The notes: generated by a model from the letters alone, not told the origin. DNA of 64,000 nt from CAZBXD01 sp965216395 (GCA_965216395.1 OZ244156.1:620001-684000); one strand, 5' to 3'. Counted from the stretch's first letter, positions 53,978 to 63,940 are shown. Translations and numbers: made by a program.

Positions 53978-55474
53978 ATGTCAAATACAAATGCAGCGGT
54001 AGAAAATGACCCAGAAATTAAAAAGAAAAAAGAAGCTATCGCAAAAATTGCAGAATTTGTGCCTAATATTAAAAATTCAGTTGAAAATGCTGCGAAATAT
54101 TATCCGAGAATTTATCGGAACGCGCAAAAAGCGATCTATGAACTCATGCTTGAAACGATGGAAAATCATTTTTCTGAGAGAATTGAAAGCTATTATAGAG
54201 AGTTAGAATGTAGAGATAAACATCTTGTTAAAGATGAAAATATTATAAATAAAATTTTTAAAAAGAAAAAAACAAAAGTAATTCCAAATCAAAAAAAATA
54301 TCCGTCACAATATGAATGTTATATGCGTCACCAAAATACGGCAGAATTTCATAAAAAAACGATTCTTGAAAATTTAAAAATTTATGCACAAATTGATCAT
54401 TCTTATGCAAATTTTTTAGATAAAGATAATTTACAATATAGAAATGTAAATCAGATTCCTGAAGAAATTGTATCAAAAGAAACACAAGCAGAGATTTATA
54501 ATCAAAAAATTTCTGTAGAAAGTCTCGATATTTTTCTCAATGAAAGTTTTTATTTCTATCAAAAACGAACATTTTTAGAGCAATTTGGCTCTTATACAAA
54601 AATACAGATTGATAACTCGACCATAGATTTCACCGGTCTGCTATATGTTTTGAAAGAGTTACCAAAGAAAATTGACCTTTCGGAGAAAGCACACGAAAGC
54701 CGGGATGAATTTATTAAAAATATGGAACATGATACCACGACTGAGGTTGGTGTTTCAGAATTAATGCTATTGAATCTTGATCAACTGGAAGAAATGGCTT
54801 TAACTGCAAAAAGGCAGGTCGATTTTTTCTCTGGGCATTTAGATAGAATACAAAAATTAGATATGGTCTTAGCGACCGACAAAAGAGATGATAAAAACAA
54901 ATCATCACAGAAAAGCTTCTCTAAAATGACAATAGAAGAAAACTGTAAATACTTTTCATATAGTTTGTCCTCTATAGAAAAATCCGAATATGGCAGCATC
55001 CATGAACAAGAAGGATTTTCTCGTTTTATTCCAGAATATCGTGATACGATTAAAGACCCTATAATGGCGCAAAAATTGATAAATAGGTTTAAAGATAATG
55101 GGCTTGATGCCTATTCTTTACCAAATAGTTGTGCTGTAGCGCTTGATTTAACAGGCCAGAAACCTGAAATAGACGATGGCACCATTGCTAATCAAATCAA
55201 TGATATATTGAGTTCTGATTCTGATCTTTATTATAGTTCTAAACAAGTTGCTATGACACCAATAACAGCAAGAAGCGGTGTTTTATCAAAAAAAGACGAA
55301 CCAGTCTTTTTTAACGGTTGGACACAGCTGCTTTATAAAGAAGGAGGTGTAACAGACCTTCGTGATAAAAAAGCCATCTTATTACGTGTTGATGAAAACC
55401 GTATTACTGCAACTGAAATTATCAAACAGGTAGATAAAATAGTTGCTGTGATTAAAAAATCGGTTATCCAATAA
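53978..55474 (+). CDS. Orphan 498-residue protein inserted between fabZ and lpxA
   Basis: Not recognised. Soluble, with no signal peptide or membrane segment. It is Lys/Glu/Asn/Tyr-rich and its DNA is clearly more AT-rich than its neighbours. Residues 1-150 are highly charged and helical, with a very basic patch (NKIFKKKKTKVIPNQKK) near residue 95. Residues about 225-350 look helical/coiled-coil. The last ~150 residues are a mixed segment (LPNSCAVALDLTGQKPEIDD, AILLRVDENRITATEIIKQVDK) that could be a small folded domain. A ribosome site GTTGAGG precedes the ATG. It has its own promoter and terminator, so it is an independent unit inside a conserved operon. An effector-like or accessory role is speculation. 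Confidence 0.75.
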   Translation: MSNTNAAVENDPEIKKKKEAIAKIAEFVPNIKNSVENAAKYYPRIYRNAQKAIYELMLETMENHFSERIESYYRELECRDKHLVKDENIINKIFKKKKTKVIPNQKKYPSQYECYMRHQNTAEFHKKTILENLKIYAQIDHSYANFLDKDNLQYRNVNQIPEEIVSKETQAEIYNQKISVESLDIFLNESFYFYQKRTFLEQFGSYTKIQIDNSTIDFTGLLYVLKELPKKIDLSEKAHESRDEFIKNMEHDTTTEVGVSELMLLNLDQLEEMALTAKRQVDFFSGHLDRIQKLDMVLATDKRDDKNKSSQKSFSKMTIEENCKYFSYSLSSIEKSEYGSIHEQEGFSRFIPEYRDTIKDPIMAQKLINRFKDNGLDAYSLPNSCAVALDLTGQKPEIDDGTIANQINDILSSDSDLYYSSKQVAMTPITARSGVLSKKDEPVFFNGWTQLLYKEGGVTDLRDKKAILLRVDENRITATEIIKQVDKIVAVIKKSVIQ

Positions 55475-55494
55475 TAGTGATCATAAATCATTGT

Positions 55495-55530
55495 AACACC
55501 CTGTCATTTTTTGTGATGGGGTGTTTGTTT
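55495..55530 (+). terminator. Intrinsic terminator after the 498-residue orphan
   Basis: A 12-bp stem (55495-55506 with 55514-55525, containing two wobble pairs), a 7-base loop and a T-rich tail GTTT. It lies 33 bases before the lpxA start. Confidence 0.75.
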
Positions 55531-55562
55531 ACATCCAATAGATCACAGATTATAACCGTATT

Positions 55563-56372
55563 ATGACTGATAAATCTTACATCCATCCCACAGCTATTAT
55601 TCATGATCAAGCGAAGATTGGTTGCCATGTTTATATTGGCCCTTATTGCATTATTGGAGAGAATGTTGTTCTTTCTGATCATTGTCGGTTACATGCCCAT
55701 GTCGTTGTTGACGGCTATACTGAAATCGGTGAGGGGACAGAAATTTTCCCATTCGCCAGTATTGGCACTGCACCACAAGATTTAAAATATAAAGGGGAAG
55801 CATCGCGCTTAATCATTGGTAAGCGGAATAAAATTCGTGAACATGTGACGATGAATCCAGGTACACAAGATGACAATATGGTGACACGCGTTGGCGATGA
55901 TTGTCTTTTTATGATGGGCAGCCATGTCGCTCATGATTGTATCGTGGGTAATCATGTGATTTTGGCTAATAATGCGACCTTGGCTGGTCATGTTAAGGTG
56001 GGTGATCGTGTTATTATCGGGGGGCTCTCGGCTGTACGACAATTTGCCCGTATTGGCAAAGGGGCAATTATTGGGGGTATGACAGGCGTTGAAAATGATG
56101 TCATTCCCTATGGTTTAGTTATGGGCGAGCGTGGATCGTTAGCGGGGCTTAATTTGGTTGGTCTTCAGCGCTCTGGATTGACTTCACAACAAATTAATGA
56201 TTTACGTGCAGTTTTTAAAACGCTTTTCCAAAGCGATGAAGGCGTTTTAAACCAACGTTTAGAAAAAGTAGCCAATGATTATCAAGACAATGATTTAGTC
56301 AATGAGATTGTCGAATTTGTAAAAAATAAAAATAAATTAGCGATTTGCCAACCTAAAACTCATCATGCCTAA
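55563..56372 (+). CDS. lpxA: UDP-N-acetylglucosamine acyltransferase
   Basis: First step of lipid A synthesis: transfers a 3-hydroxyacyl chain from ACP to UDP-GlcNAc. 269 residues: left-handed beta-helix of hexapeptide repeats from SYIHPTAIIHDQAKIG, catalytic His in MMGSHVAHDCIVGNH (near residue 121), then the C-terminal helical domain LVGLQRSGLTSQQINDLR. The ATG at 55563 has no strong ribosome site and the orphan terminator lies just upstream, so lpxA needs read-through or a promoter of its own that I did not find. It overlaps lpxI by 8 bases. Confidence 0.96.
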   Translation: MTDKSYIHPTAIIHDQAKIGCHVYIGPYCIIGENVVLSDHCRLHAHVVVDGYTEIGEGTEIFPFASIGTAPQDLKYKGEASRLIIGKRNKIREHVTMNPGTQDDNMVTRVGDDCLFMMGSHVAHDCIVGNHVILANNATLAGHVKVGDRVIIGGLSAVRQFARIGKGAIIGGMTGVENDVIPYGLVMGERGSLAGLNLVGLQRSGLTSQQINDLRAVFKTLFQSDEGVLNQRLEKVANDYQDNDLVNEIVEFVKNKNKLAICQPKTHHA

Positions 56373-57195
56373 ATTTAAAAAACTTGCGATTTTATCTGGT
56401 GGCGGTGACTTACCTAAAAAGGTTGCCGAAAAATGCCATAAAGAAAATATTCCTTATTTTGTTATTGGTCTTAAGGGGTTTGTCGATCATGGATGGATCG
56501 ATCAGCACCCACATCAAATCATTCCGATAGGTTTTGCAGGTAAGATTTTTAAAACACTTAAAAGCCAACAAGCTGATCATGTTGTTTTAGCTGGAAATAT
56601 TCGTCGTCCTTCTTGGAAAGAAATGATTCCCGATATTCGTGGTGCTTTGTTAATAAAAAAATTTAAAAAAGGCGTGCAAGGAGATAATAGTATTTTAACC
56701 GTGATTGCTGATGAAATAGAAAATGAAGGTTATAAAGTAATCGGTGCGCATGAAATATGTACAAATCTTTTGGCCGTTGAAAAAAAATATACGAATAAGA
56801 ATCCCACACAGGAAGATTTGTTGAATATAAAAAATGGCTTTAACATTTTGGCCGATATTGGCCGCGCCGATATTGGTCAATCTCTCGTGATTCAAGATGG
56901 TCTTATATTAGGTGTTGAAGCAATTGAAGGCACGGATGAATTGGTTAGACGTTGCGCGCAATATAAAAGAAAAACGAAACATCCCCTTTTAATAAAAGGC
57001 AAAAAACCACATCAGGATGAGCGGATTGACTTACCAACGATCGGGTTAAAAACGGTTCAAAATGTTGTTCGTTCTGGTTTTTCTGGGATTGCTATTCAAG
57101 CAGAGAAAACGATTTTTCTTGAACAAGAACAAGCCATTGCTTTGGCTAATCAGCACAATGTCTTTATCATTGGTTTTAAGCCCAGTAGCGAATAA
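56365..57195 (+). CDS. lpxI: UDP-2,3-diacylglucosamine pyrophosphatase LpxI
   Basis: Cleaves UDP-2,3-diacyl-GlcN to lipid X and UMP, the alphaproteobacterial counterpart of LpxH. 276 residues: LAILSGGGDLPKKVAEKC at the start, GFAGKIFKTLKSQQADHVVLAGNIRRP, then the C-terminal domain with LVIQDGLILGVEAIEGTDELVRRC and DLPTIGLKTVQNVVRSGFSGIAIQA. The start lies inside lpxA and lpxB follows after 12 bases. Confidence 0.95.
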   Translation: MPKFKKLAILSGGGDLPKKVAEKCHKENIPYFVIGLKGFVDHGWIDQHPHQIIPIGFAGKIFKTLKSQQADHVVLAGNIRRPSWKEMIPDIRGALLIKKFKKGVQGDNSILTVIADEIENEGYKVIGAHEICTNLLAVEKKYTNKNPTQEDLLNIKNGFNILADIGRADIGQSLVIQDGLILGVEAIEGTDELVRRCAQYKRKTKHPLLIKGKKPHQDERIDLPTIGLKTVQNVVRSGFSGIAIQAEKTIFLEQEQAIALANQHNVFIIGFKPSSE

Positions 57196-57207
57196 TAGAG
57201 AAATAAT

Positions 57208-58353
57208 ATGGCATATAGGTTTTTTATTATTGCTGGCGAAGCCTCTGGTGATTTAATAGGTGCCCAGTTAATCGGCGCTTTAAAAGAAAAATTTGGTACA
57301 AATATTGAAATTTTTGGTGTTGGCGGTTCATTCATGCAAGAACAGGGCCTCGATACAATTTTTCCTATGTCGGATCTTTCAATTATGGGGATTGCGGAAG
57401 TTTTGCCACAAATACCTAAAATATTGAAACGTATTCAAGAAACGGTGCATATGATCGGTATATCAAAACCAAACATTGTAATTACAATTGACTCACCTGA
57501 TTTTTCTTTTCGTGTCGCCAAGAAAGTCAAAAAGCAATATCCTGATTTACCTGTTATTCATTATGTTGCGCCGACGGTTTGGGCATGGCGCCCCAAAAGA
57601 GCCAAGAAAATTGCCCAATTTTTAGATGGTATTTTGTGCCTTTTCCCCTTTGAGCCTAAATATTTTGAAAAAGAAGGGTTAAAAGCATTTTTTGTTGGTC
57701 ATCCACTGGCAACGTCAATCCCACAATTTTCAAGTAAAGATATAAATAATTTTGCTAAAAAATATGGTTTAAATCGCAAAAATCCAGTGATTACGATCTT
57801 ACCAGGCAGTCGGGGTGGTGAAATCAAACGTTTAACGCCTGTATTACAAGAAACAATCACACGGTTGAAAGCACAACGTCCAGAAGTGCAAATTATTATT
57901 CCAACCTTGCCATCTTGGACAAAATATATGCAAAAGCATTTTCCCAATACAGATCTCATCATTGACCAAAAATCTGATAAATACTGTGCTTTTGCCATTA
58001 GTAGTTTGGCTATTCATGCTTCGGGTACGGTGGCCTTGGAATTAGCATTATCAGGCACACCCATGATAACAATTTATAAAATATCTCCCTTAACAGCAAT
58101 ATTGGCTAAATTACTGATCAAAACGAAACATGTTAATTTGGTCAATATCTTGTTATCTAAACCAATTATCCCAGAATTATTACAAAAAGAATGTAACACG
58201 TTAAATATCATTAATGCTGTTGATCGGATATTAGATGATCAACAAAATCTTCTAATGCAAAAAAGCGCCTTGGCATCTTTGAAAGAAATACTTTTAACAG
58301 AAACAAAAACACCAGCCGCAACGGCGGCTGATGCGATTGCTGAATATCTATAA
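57208..58353 (+). CDS. lpxB: Lipid-A-disaccharide synthase
   Basis: GT19 glycosyltransferase that joins lipid X and UDP-2,3-diacylglucosamine. 381 residues: the start FFIIAGEASGDLIGAQLIGALK, GVGGSFMQEQGLDTIFPMSDLSIMG, SPDFSFRVAKK, HYVAPTVWAWRPKRAKKI and the donor-site ILPGSRGGEIKRL, with ALELALSGTPMITIYK near the end. The order lpxA-lpxI-lpxB is standard. It converges on gltA with a 5-base gap and no clear terminator. Confidence 0.97.
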   Translation: MAYRFFIIAGEASGDLIGAQLIGALKEKFGTNIEIFGVGGSFMQEQGLDTIFPMSDLSIMGIAEVLPQIPKILKRIQETVHMIGISKPNIVITIDSPDFSFRVAKKVKKQYPDLPVIHYVAPTVWAWRPKRAKKIAQFLDGILCLFPFEPKYFEKEGLKAFFVGHPLATSIPQFSSKDINNFAKKYGLNRKNPVITILPGSRGGEIKRLTPVLQETITRLKAQRPEVQIIIPTLPSWTKYMQKHFPNTDLIIDQKSDKYCAFAISSLAIHASGTVALELALSGTPMITIYKISPLTAILAKLLIKTKHVNLVNILLSKPIIPELLQKECNTLNIINAVDRILDDQQNLLMQKSALASLKEILLTETKTPAATAADAIAEYL

Positions 58354-58358
58354 AAACT

Positions 58359-59654
58359 CTAGCGTTTAGAGAGCGGTTTAAATTTACGTGTTTGTTCACC
58401 TAAATAAAGTTGACGTGGACGCCCGATTTTGAATGTTGGATCTTCAATTAATTCTTTCCATTGGGCAATCCAGCCAACTGTCCTTGCTACAGCAAATAAA
58501 ACAGTGAAAAATTGTGTTGGGAAACCCATTGCTTGGTAAATAATACCAGAATAAAAATCAACATTGGGGAAGAGCTTACGATCAACAAAATAAGGATCAT
58601 TCAACGCAATTTTTTCTAATTCCAAAGCCAGTTTTAATTTAGGGTTATCCTGCATTTTTAGTTCTTTAAGAACGTCATGGCAGGCTTTTTGAATGACCTT
58701 AGCGCGCGGGTCATAATTGCGATAAACGCGGTGACCAAAGCCCATAAGACGATATTTCTTTTTCTTAACGCCTTCAATAAATTCAGGGATATTTTCAACC
58801 GAACCAATGCCATCCAACATGGTTAATACGGCTTCATTTGCACCACCATGACTTGGCCCCCAAAGAGACGCAATCCCCGCAGAAATACACGCAAAAGGAT
58901 TAGCCCCCGAAGAAGCAGCCAAACGCACAGTGGAAGTGGATGCGTTTTGTTCATGATCGGCGTGCAAAATAAAGAGTTTACGCATGGCATCAGAAATAAC
59001 AGGATTGACCTTATATTGCTCGCTTGGGAGAGAGAAACACATATGTAAAAAGTTTTCAGAATAGCGTAAATCATTGCGCGGATAAACAAAGGGTTGACCC
59101 GCATTATATTTAAAGGTCATGGCCGCTAGAGTCGAGACTTTCGCAATAAGGCGATGGGTCGCTAAATTTCTTTCTTCGGGGGTATCGAAATTTATACTGT
59201 CATTATAAAAGGCTGAAAGACCGCCCATTGCACCACACATCACGGCCATGGGGTGTGCATCACGACGAAACCCACGGTAAAAATATTGTACTTGTTCATG
59301 AACTAATGAATGATGAGTAATACTATGTTCAAATTGATCTTTTTCTTTTTTATTAGGCAATTCGCCATTGAGAAGAAGGTAAGCCACCTCCATAAACGTA
59401 CACTTAGCCGCCAAATCTTCAATTTTATAACCCCGATGTGTCAAAATACCTTTATCACCATCAATAAAACTAATATTTGAATGGCAAGAACCTGTGGATG
59501 TAAAACCAGGGTCGTAAGTAAAACGCCCCGTTTGTTTATAAAGCGAACGTAAATCAATGACCTCAGGCCCCATTGTTCCTTCTAAAATTGGGAATTCATA
59601 GCGCTCATCTGTGCCATTAATGGTTAAAGTCGCTGTTTTATCTTTGTTCGTCAT
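58359..59654 (-). CDS. gltA: Citrate synthase
   Basis: Entry enzyme of the TCA cycle: oxaloacetate plus acetyl-CoA to citrate. 431 residues, the hexameric type II form of Gram-negative bacteria. Catalytic His regions: LHADHEQNASTSTVRLAASSGANPFACIS and GPSHGGANEAVL; the third catalytic residue lies near MGFGHRVYRNYDPRAKV to DPYF. It ends GRPRQLYLGEQTRKF. The gene is separated by 75 bases from gltX upstream on the same strand. Confidence 0.98.
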   Translation of the reverse strand: MTNKDKTATLTINGTDERYEFPILEGTMGPEVIDLRSLYKQTGRFTYDPGFTSTGSCHSNISFIDGDKGILTHRGYKIEDLAAKCTFMEVAYLLLNGELPNKKEKDQFEHSITHHSLVHEQVQYFYRGFRRDAHPMAVMCGAMGGLSAFYNDSINFDTPEERNLATHRLIAKVSTLAAMTFKYNAGQPFVYPRNDLRYSENFLHMCFSLPSEQYKVNPVISDAMRKLFILHADHEQNASTSTVRLAASSGANPFACISAGIASLWGPSHGGANEAVLTMLDGIGSVENIPEFIEGVKKKKYRLMGFGHRVYRNYDPRAKVIQKACHDVLKELKMQDNPKLKLALELEKIALNDPYFVDRKLFPNVDFYSGIIYQAMGFPTQFFTVLFAVARTVGWIAQWKELIEDPTFKIGRPRQLYLGEQTRKFKPLSKR

Positions 59655-59729
59655 GAAAAACTTACCTCACAATATTTTTAAAATAAATCTGCAGATACTA
59701 TAGAACAAAAGGAATGAAAGAATAATGAA

Positions 59730-61133
59730 TCACGATAATTGATGTTGAATTCGCTTCATTACTTCCTCTTTACCAAGAACAGATAAAACTTGCTTTAAAT
59801 CAGGTGCATTCATCGTACCACACACAGCCGCGCGTAAAACAGGACCAATTTTCCCCATCTTAAGATCGAGTTCTGTCATAAGGTCTTGAAAGAGTTCTTG
59901 TGCTGCATCTTGGCTTAGAACATCCAAAGCGCATATCTTATCTAACGCAGTTTGCAAGACAAGTGTTGCATGGTCTTTTTTTAATGTGTTTTGTGCTTTT
60001 TCATCCATAGGAATGGGTAAATCATGAACATAGAATACAGCCGATTCAGCCAATTCTTTAAGTGTTTTCGCCCTTTCTTTTAATCCATTCATAGCGCTTT
60101 TTAAGACATGGATATCATGCTCAGTTAAAATTTTATCGAGCTGCTTTTCCAGTCTTGGAATAATGTTATCAACTAATTCTTGATTATCAGATTGACGAAT
60201 ATAATGGCCATTCAGATTATCAAGTTTGGCAAAATCAAATTGCGCGGGTGATTTTTGAATATTTTCAAGGTTAAACCACGCAATAGCTTGCTCATCTGAA
60301 ATAATTTCATCATCGCCATGCGACCAACCTAACCGCAGTAAATAATTGCGCAGTGCAACAGGCAAGTAGCCTATTTCTTCATATTCATGAACACCCATTG
60401 CACCGTGACGTTTAGAAAGCTTTTTGCCATCCGAACCATGGATAAGGGGAATATGACAGAAAACAGGTGTGTCCCAATCACATGCCGTATACAAAACCTT
60501 TTGTCGAAACGCGTTGTTAAAATGTTCATTACCGCGAATAACATGGGTGATATTCATATCATGGTCATCGACAACAACGGATAACATATAAGTGGGTGTG
60601 CCATCACTACGTACTAAAATCATGTCATCAAGTTGGTTATTATCAATCGTAACAGTCCCTTGGACGGCATCTTCAACCGTTGTTTCACCTGTTAATGGCG
60701 CTTTGATACGTATAACGGGGTCTATATCTTTAGGGGCATCTTCTGCTGTTTTGTCGCGCCATGGACTGCGAAAATGAAAACCTTTCCCCAGTTTTTCAGC
60801 TTCTTCTCTCAAGCTTGCAAGTTCTTCCTTTGACGTATAGCAATAATAAGCTTTGCCTTGTTCCACAAGTTTTTTGGCTACATCAACATGACGATCTTTG
60901 CGCGCAAACTGAAAAAATGGGTCATCATCCCAATCCAGACCGAGCCATTTTAATCCATTGATCAGTGCATCAACCGCCTGTTCAGTGGAACGATCGCGGT
61001 CTGTGTCTTCAATGCGTAACAAAAATTTTCCTTGATATTTTTTAGCGTATAAATAGCAAAAAAGTGCCGTACGTGCGGTTCCAATATGCATATATCCAGT
61101 GGGTGAGGGGGCAATACGTGTAATCACAGTCAT
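59730..61133 (-). CDS. gltX: Glutamyl-tRNA synthetase
   Basis: Charges tRNA-Glu (and often tRNA-Gln in alphaproteobacteria, for later amidation). 467 residues from the ATG whose first base is 61133; a longer frame reaches 61199, but the extra 22 residues precede the usual start MTVITRIAPSPTG. The HIGH motif is PSPTGYMHIGTARTAL, the KMSKS equivalent is GKKLSKRHGA near residue 240, and the anticodon-binding helical domain follows. comEC starts divergently 51 bases away. Confidence 0.96.
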   Translation of the reverse strand: MTVITRIAPSPTGYMHIGTARTALFCYLYAKKYQGKFLLRIEDTDRDRSTEQAVDALINGLKWLGLDWDDDPFFQFARKDRHVDVAKKLVEQGKAYYCYTSKEELASLREEAEKLGKGFHFRSPWRDKTAEDAPKDIDPVIRIKAPLTGETTVEDAVQGTVTIDNNQLDDMILVRSDGTPTYMLSVVVDDHDMNITHVIRGNEHFNNAFRQKVLYTACDWDTPVFCHIPLIHGSDGKKLSKRHGAMGVHEYEEIGYLPVALRNYLLRLGWSHGDDEIISDEQAIAWFNLENIQKSPAQFDFAKLDNLNGHYIRQSDNQELVDNIIPRLEKQLDKILTEHDIHVLKSAMNGLKERAKTLKELAESAVFYVHDLPIPMDEKAQNTLKKDHATLVLQTALDKICALDVLSQDAAQELFQDLMTELDLKMGKIGPVLRAAVCGTMNAPDLKQVLSVLGKEEVMKRIQHQLS

Positions 61134-61184
61134 AAATTTGTCTCTTGCGTTAATATTAAAAACATTCCATACAATAAGCCTGAG

Positions 61185-63287
61185 ATGATAAAAGATCAAC
61201 GTGATATCTTAAGTAAACTATGGTGGCTCTTTTTTGAAAAACAAAAGGGCAATATTTTGCTTTGGTATGTTGTTACTTTGTGTATAGGTATACTTATTTA
61301 TTTTTCTCTAAGATTTGAGCCCAATCCACATATTTTATACTCACTGACACTTGTTTCAGCGGCATTGATTGTAATTTTTCGCAAAAATCCAAGTATTAAA
61401 ATCTGTACCATCAGTATTTTTATGATCAGTTTAGGGATGAGTGTTTCCGTCTGGCGCACACATAGCTTATCAACCCATTTACTTTACAAAGATTTGCGGG
61501 CTCAAATGATTACTGGAACAGTTCAATCCTTTGAACCCGCGGCTATTGGCTGGCGTATTATTTTATCTGATCTTAAATTTGAAAAATTGAACAAGAATAA
61601 AAAACCGAGCAAAATCCGTGTAACTATTCGACAAAAAGATTATCAACCTCAATATCAACAACGTATTAAAGTTTATGCACGTGTCATGGCGCCTTCCGCA
61701 CCGATTGTCCCTGGTGTCTATGACTTTCAAAGACATGCGTATTTTCAAGGAATTGGTGGGTATGGATTTTCATTAGGAACACCGGAAATTATTAATTCTG
61801 GTTTCGAAAAAACCGGTCTTATTGTTATGATGCGTCATAAAATTGCCCAAAAAATATTACGACATTTGTCACAACCCAATAGCGGCATTATTAATGCTCT
61901 ACTCACAGGCCAGAAGAAAACCATTCACAATCGAGTAAGAAATGATTTACGGGATGCTGGCTTGGCGCATTTATTGGCTATATCTGGTCTCCATGTCGGT
62001 TTATTGGCTGGGATTATTTTTTATTTCAGTCGCATCCTATTGGTGATATTGACGAAACCAGATCATAATATACCCATTAAAAAAATCAGTGCCTTTATCG
62101 CACTTATATCGTCCATTTTATATATGTTGTTGGTTGGTTCCCCTGTGTCAACACAGCGCGCTGTTATCATGACGGGTTTGGTTCTTATTGCTGTTATGAC
62201 GGATCGCCGTGCTATTACACTGCGCTTAGTTGCGATTGCTGCTTTTATAATATTAATTTTGCAACCAGAAAGTTTGATACAACCGGGGTTTCAAATGTCT
62301 TTTTCAGCGGTGATTGGCTTGGTTACTTTTTATCGTGGGACAGAACAATTTTGGCGTAAGTTTCGATATAGGGCAGGGCTCATTCGAAAAAGTTTAATTT
62401 ATCCAACCGGTGCTATTGTAACGACCGTTATTGCAACCATATCTACGGCACCATTTGCGCTTTATCATTTTCAACAAATATCTGTTTTTGGTTTTTTAGC
62501 CAATATGTTAGCGATGCCTATTATGGCTTTTTGGGTAATGCCCATGGGCGTCTTATCATATATATCCATGCTGGCTGGGTTGGAATATTGGCCCTTAAAT
62601 TTAATGACTTATGGTGTTTTCCTGATCCGTATTATTGCTGAATCGGTCGCGCATATGGATGGTGCAGTTAAACTTTTCCCCCTTATGTCTGCTTTGACAT
62701 TATTTATTTTATCCAGTGGATTTTTAATCCTTTCTTTTGTTAAAGGGGTATGGCGTTTTATCGGTATACTGCCTTTGTTTATTGGTGCTGTGATGATTAT
62801 GTTTCCAATTATTCCCATTGCAATGGTGAGTGGGTCTGGTCAATTAATGGTTTATGTCCCCAGCACCCCGTCAAAAGAAATACTCATTTCACAAAAAGAA
62901 GATCGTTTTACAACAGATTTATTAAAACAACTCGCTGGTCGTGCAGAAATTAATATTTGGGAAAATTCAATAAATAAAGATGAATTTTCCTGTGATGATT
63001 GGGGATGTATTGCAAAAAGGCAAGATAAAGTGATCGCTTTTTCAAAACATCCCGCTGCCTTAGATGAAGATTGTAAAAAGGTGGATCTGTTAATAGCAAC
63101 TTATCCGGTTGATTGGTGGTGCAAAACATGGGTGATTGATAAATTTGATACGTGGCGCAATGGCGGGTATATCATTTATCCCAAAGTCAAAGATGCTTTT
63201 AAAATTAAACATGTTTACCAAAATAGAGGGCATCGTCCATGGACAGAGCCACCAAAAGGCTCCAATAAAAAACGTAACAGATATTAA
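61185..63287 (+). CDS. comEC: ComEC/Rec2-family DNA-uptake membrane protein
   Basis: Inner-membrane channel family that carries single-stranded DNA into the cytoplasm during transformation. 700 residues: two N-terminal helices and a DUF4131-like domain (residues about 30-200), then the Competence domain with GLAHLLAISGLHVGLLAG (near residue 264) and about eight more helices to residue 560. The last ~140 residues are soluble but lack the HxHxDH motif of the metallo-beta-lactamase domain found in full-length ComEC; they end in RGHRPWTEPPK, as in alphaproteobacterial relatives. Whether the cell is transformable cannot be told. It overlaps the convergent lexA stop by 4 bases. Confidence 0.9.
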   Translation: MIKDQRDILSKLWWLFFEKQKGNILLWYVVTLCIGILIYFSLRFEPNPHILYSLTLVSAALIVIFRKNPSIKICTISIFMISLGMSVSVWRTHSLSTHLLYKDLRAQMITGTVQSFEPAAIGWRIILSDLKFEKLNKNKKPSKIRVTIRQKDYQPQYQQRIKVYARVMAPSAPIVPGVYDFQRHAYFQGIGGYGFSLGTPEIINSGFEKTGLIVMMRHKIAQKILRHLSQPNSGIINALLTGQKKTIHNRVRNDLRDAGLAHLLAISGLHVGLLAGIIFYFSRILLVILTKPDHNIPIKKISAFIALISSILYMLLVGSPVSTQRAVIMTGLVLIAVMTDRRAITLRLVAIAAFIILILQPESLIQPGFQMSFSAVIGLVTFYRGTEQFWRKFRYRAGLIRKSLIYPTGAIVTTVIATISTAPFALYHFQQISVFGFLANMLAMPIMAFWVMPMGVLSYISMLAGLEYWPLNLMTYGVFLIRIIAESVAHMDGAVKLFPLMSALTLFILSSGFLILSFVKGVWRFIGILPLFIGAVMIMFPIIPIAMVSGSGQLMVYVPSTPSKEILISQKEDRFTTDLLKQLAGRAEINIWENSINKDEFSCDDWGCIAKRQDKVIAFSKHPAALDEDCKKVDLLIATYPVDWWCKTWVIDKFDTWRNGGYIIYPKVKDAFKIKHVYQNRGHRPWTEPPKGSNKKRNRY

Positions 63288-63940
63288 TATTGTCTAATTA
63301 ATCCAGCAAGCTTTCCTTGTATTCTAACACGATCCGCAGAATAAGTTTGAACGGCATGATGGCGGTTTTCTGGATGTAGCTCAACAATATTATTAGAACG
63401 TTTTGCGAAACGTTTCAACGTCGCCTCTTCTTGGTCAATGAGGGCCACAACAATATCACCATTATTAGCCGTTTCTGTGCGTTCAATAACAACGGTATCA
63501 CCATCGTTAATTCCCGCTTCAACCATGGAATCACCATCAATAAGAAGTGCGTAATAATCACGGCCACGACTGATCATATCCGCGGGTGGTGAGATATGCC
63601 AACTGACATCTGTAATGGCTGAAATTGGTGTTCCAGCGGCAATTTTTCCATAGAGCGGGATAGTCAGAGATTCTGCAAAACCGGAAAGCATGCCTGCGGT
63701 TTTTGTTTTAATCGTATCCGTTTGATCATTCGGTAAGCGACACACTTCTATGGCGCGCGCTCTATTCTTGATTCTTTTTAAAAAGCCACGTTCAACCAAT
63801 GCTTTAACTAAGCGATCGACACCAGATTTAGATTTAAGACCAATCGCATGCATCATTTCTTCAAAAGATGGTGCCACGCCGTTTTCTTTGACGGTTTTAT
63901 CAATAAATAAAAGTAAGTCGTGTTGTTTACGTGTTAACAT
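63284..63940 (-). CDS. lexA: LexA repressor
   Basis: SOS repressor and self-cleaving serine protease. 218 residues: winged-helix DNA-binding domain MLTRKQHDLLLFIDKT...GVAPSFEEMMHAIGLKSKSGVDRLVKAL (recognition helix near residues 39-51), an Ala-Gly cleavage site in GKIAAGTP, catalytic Ser in IDGDSMVEAGI and Lys in EEATLKRFAKR. GAGGAAAG precedes the ATG at 63940. An operator-like GTAC-N7-GTTC lies just upstream, so it is probably autoregulated. It ends convergent with comEC. Confidence 0.97.
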   Translation of the reverse strand: MLTRKQHDLLLFIDKTVKENGVAPSFEEMMHAIGLKSKSGVDRLVKALVERGFLKRIKNRARAIEVCRLPNDQTDTIKTKTAGMLSGFAESLTIPLYGKIAAGTPISAITDVSWHISPPADMISRGRDYYALLIDGDSMVEAGINDGDTVVIERTETANNGDIVVALIDQEEATLKRFAKRSNNIVELHPENRHHAVQTYSADRVRIQGKLAGLIRQY

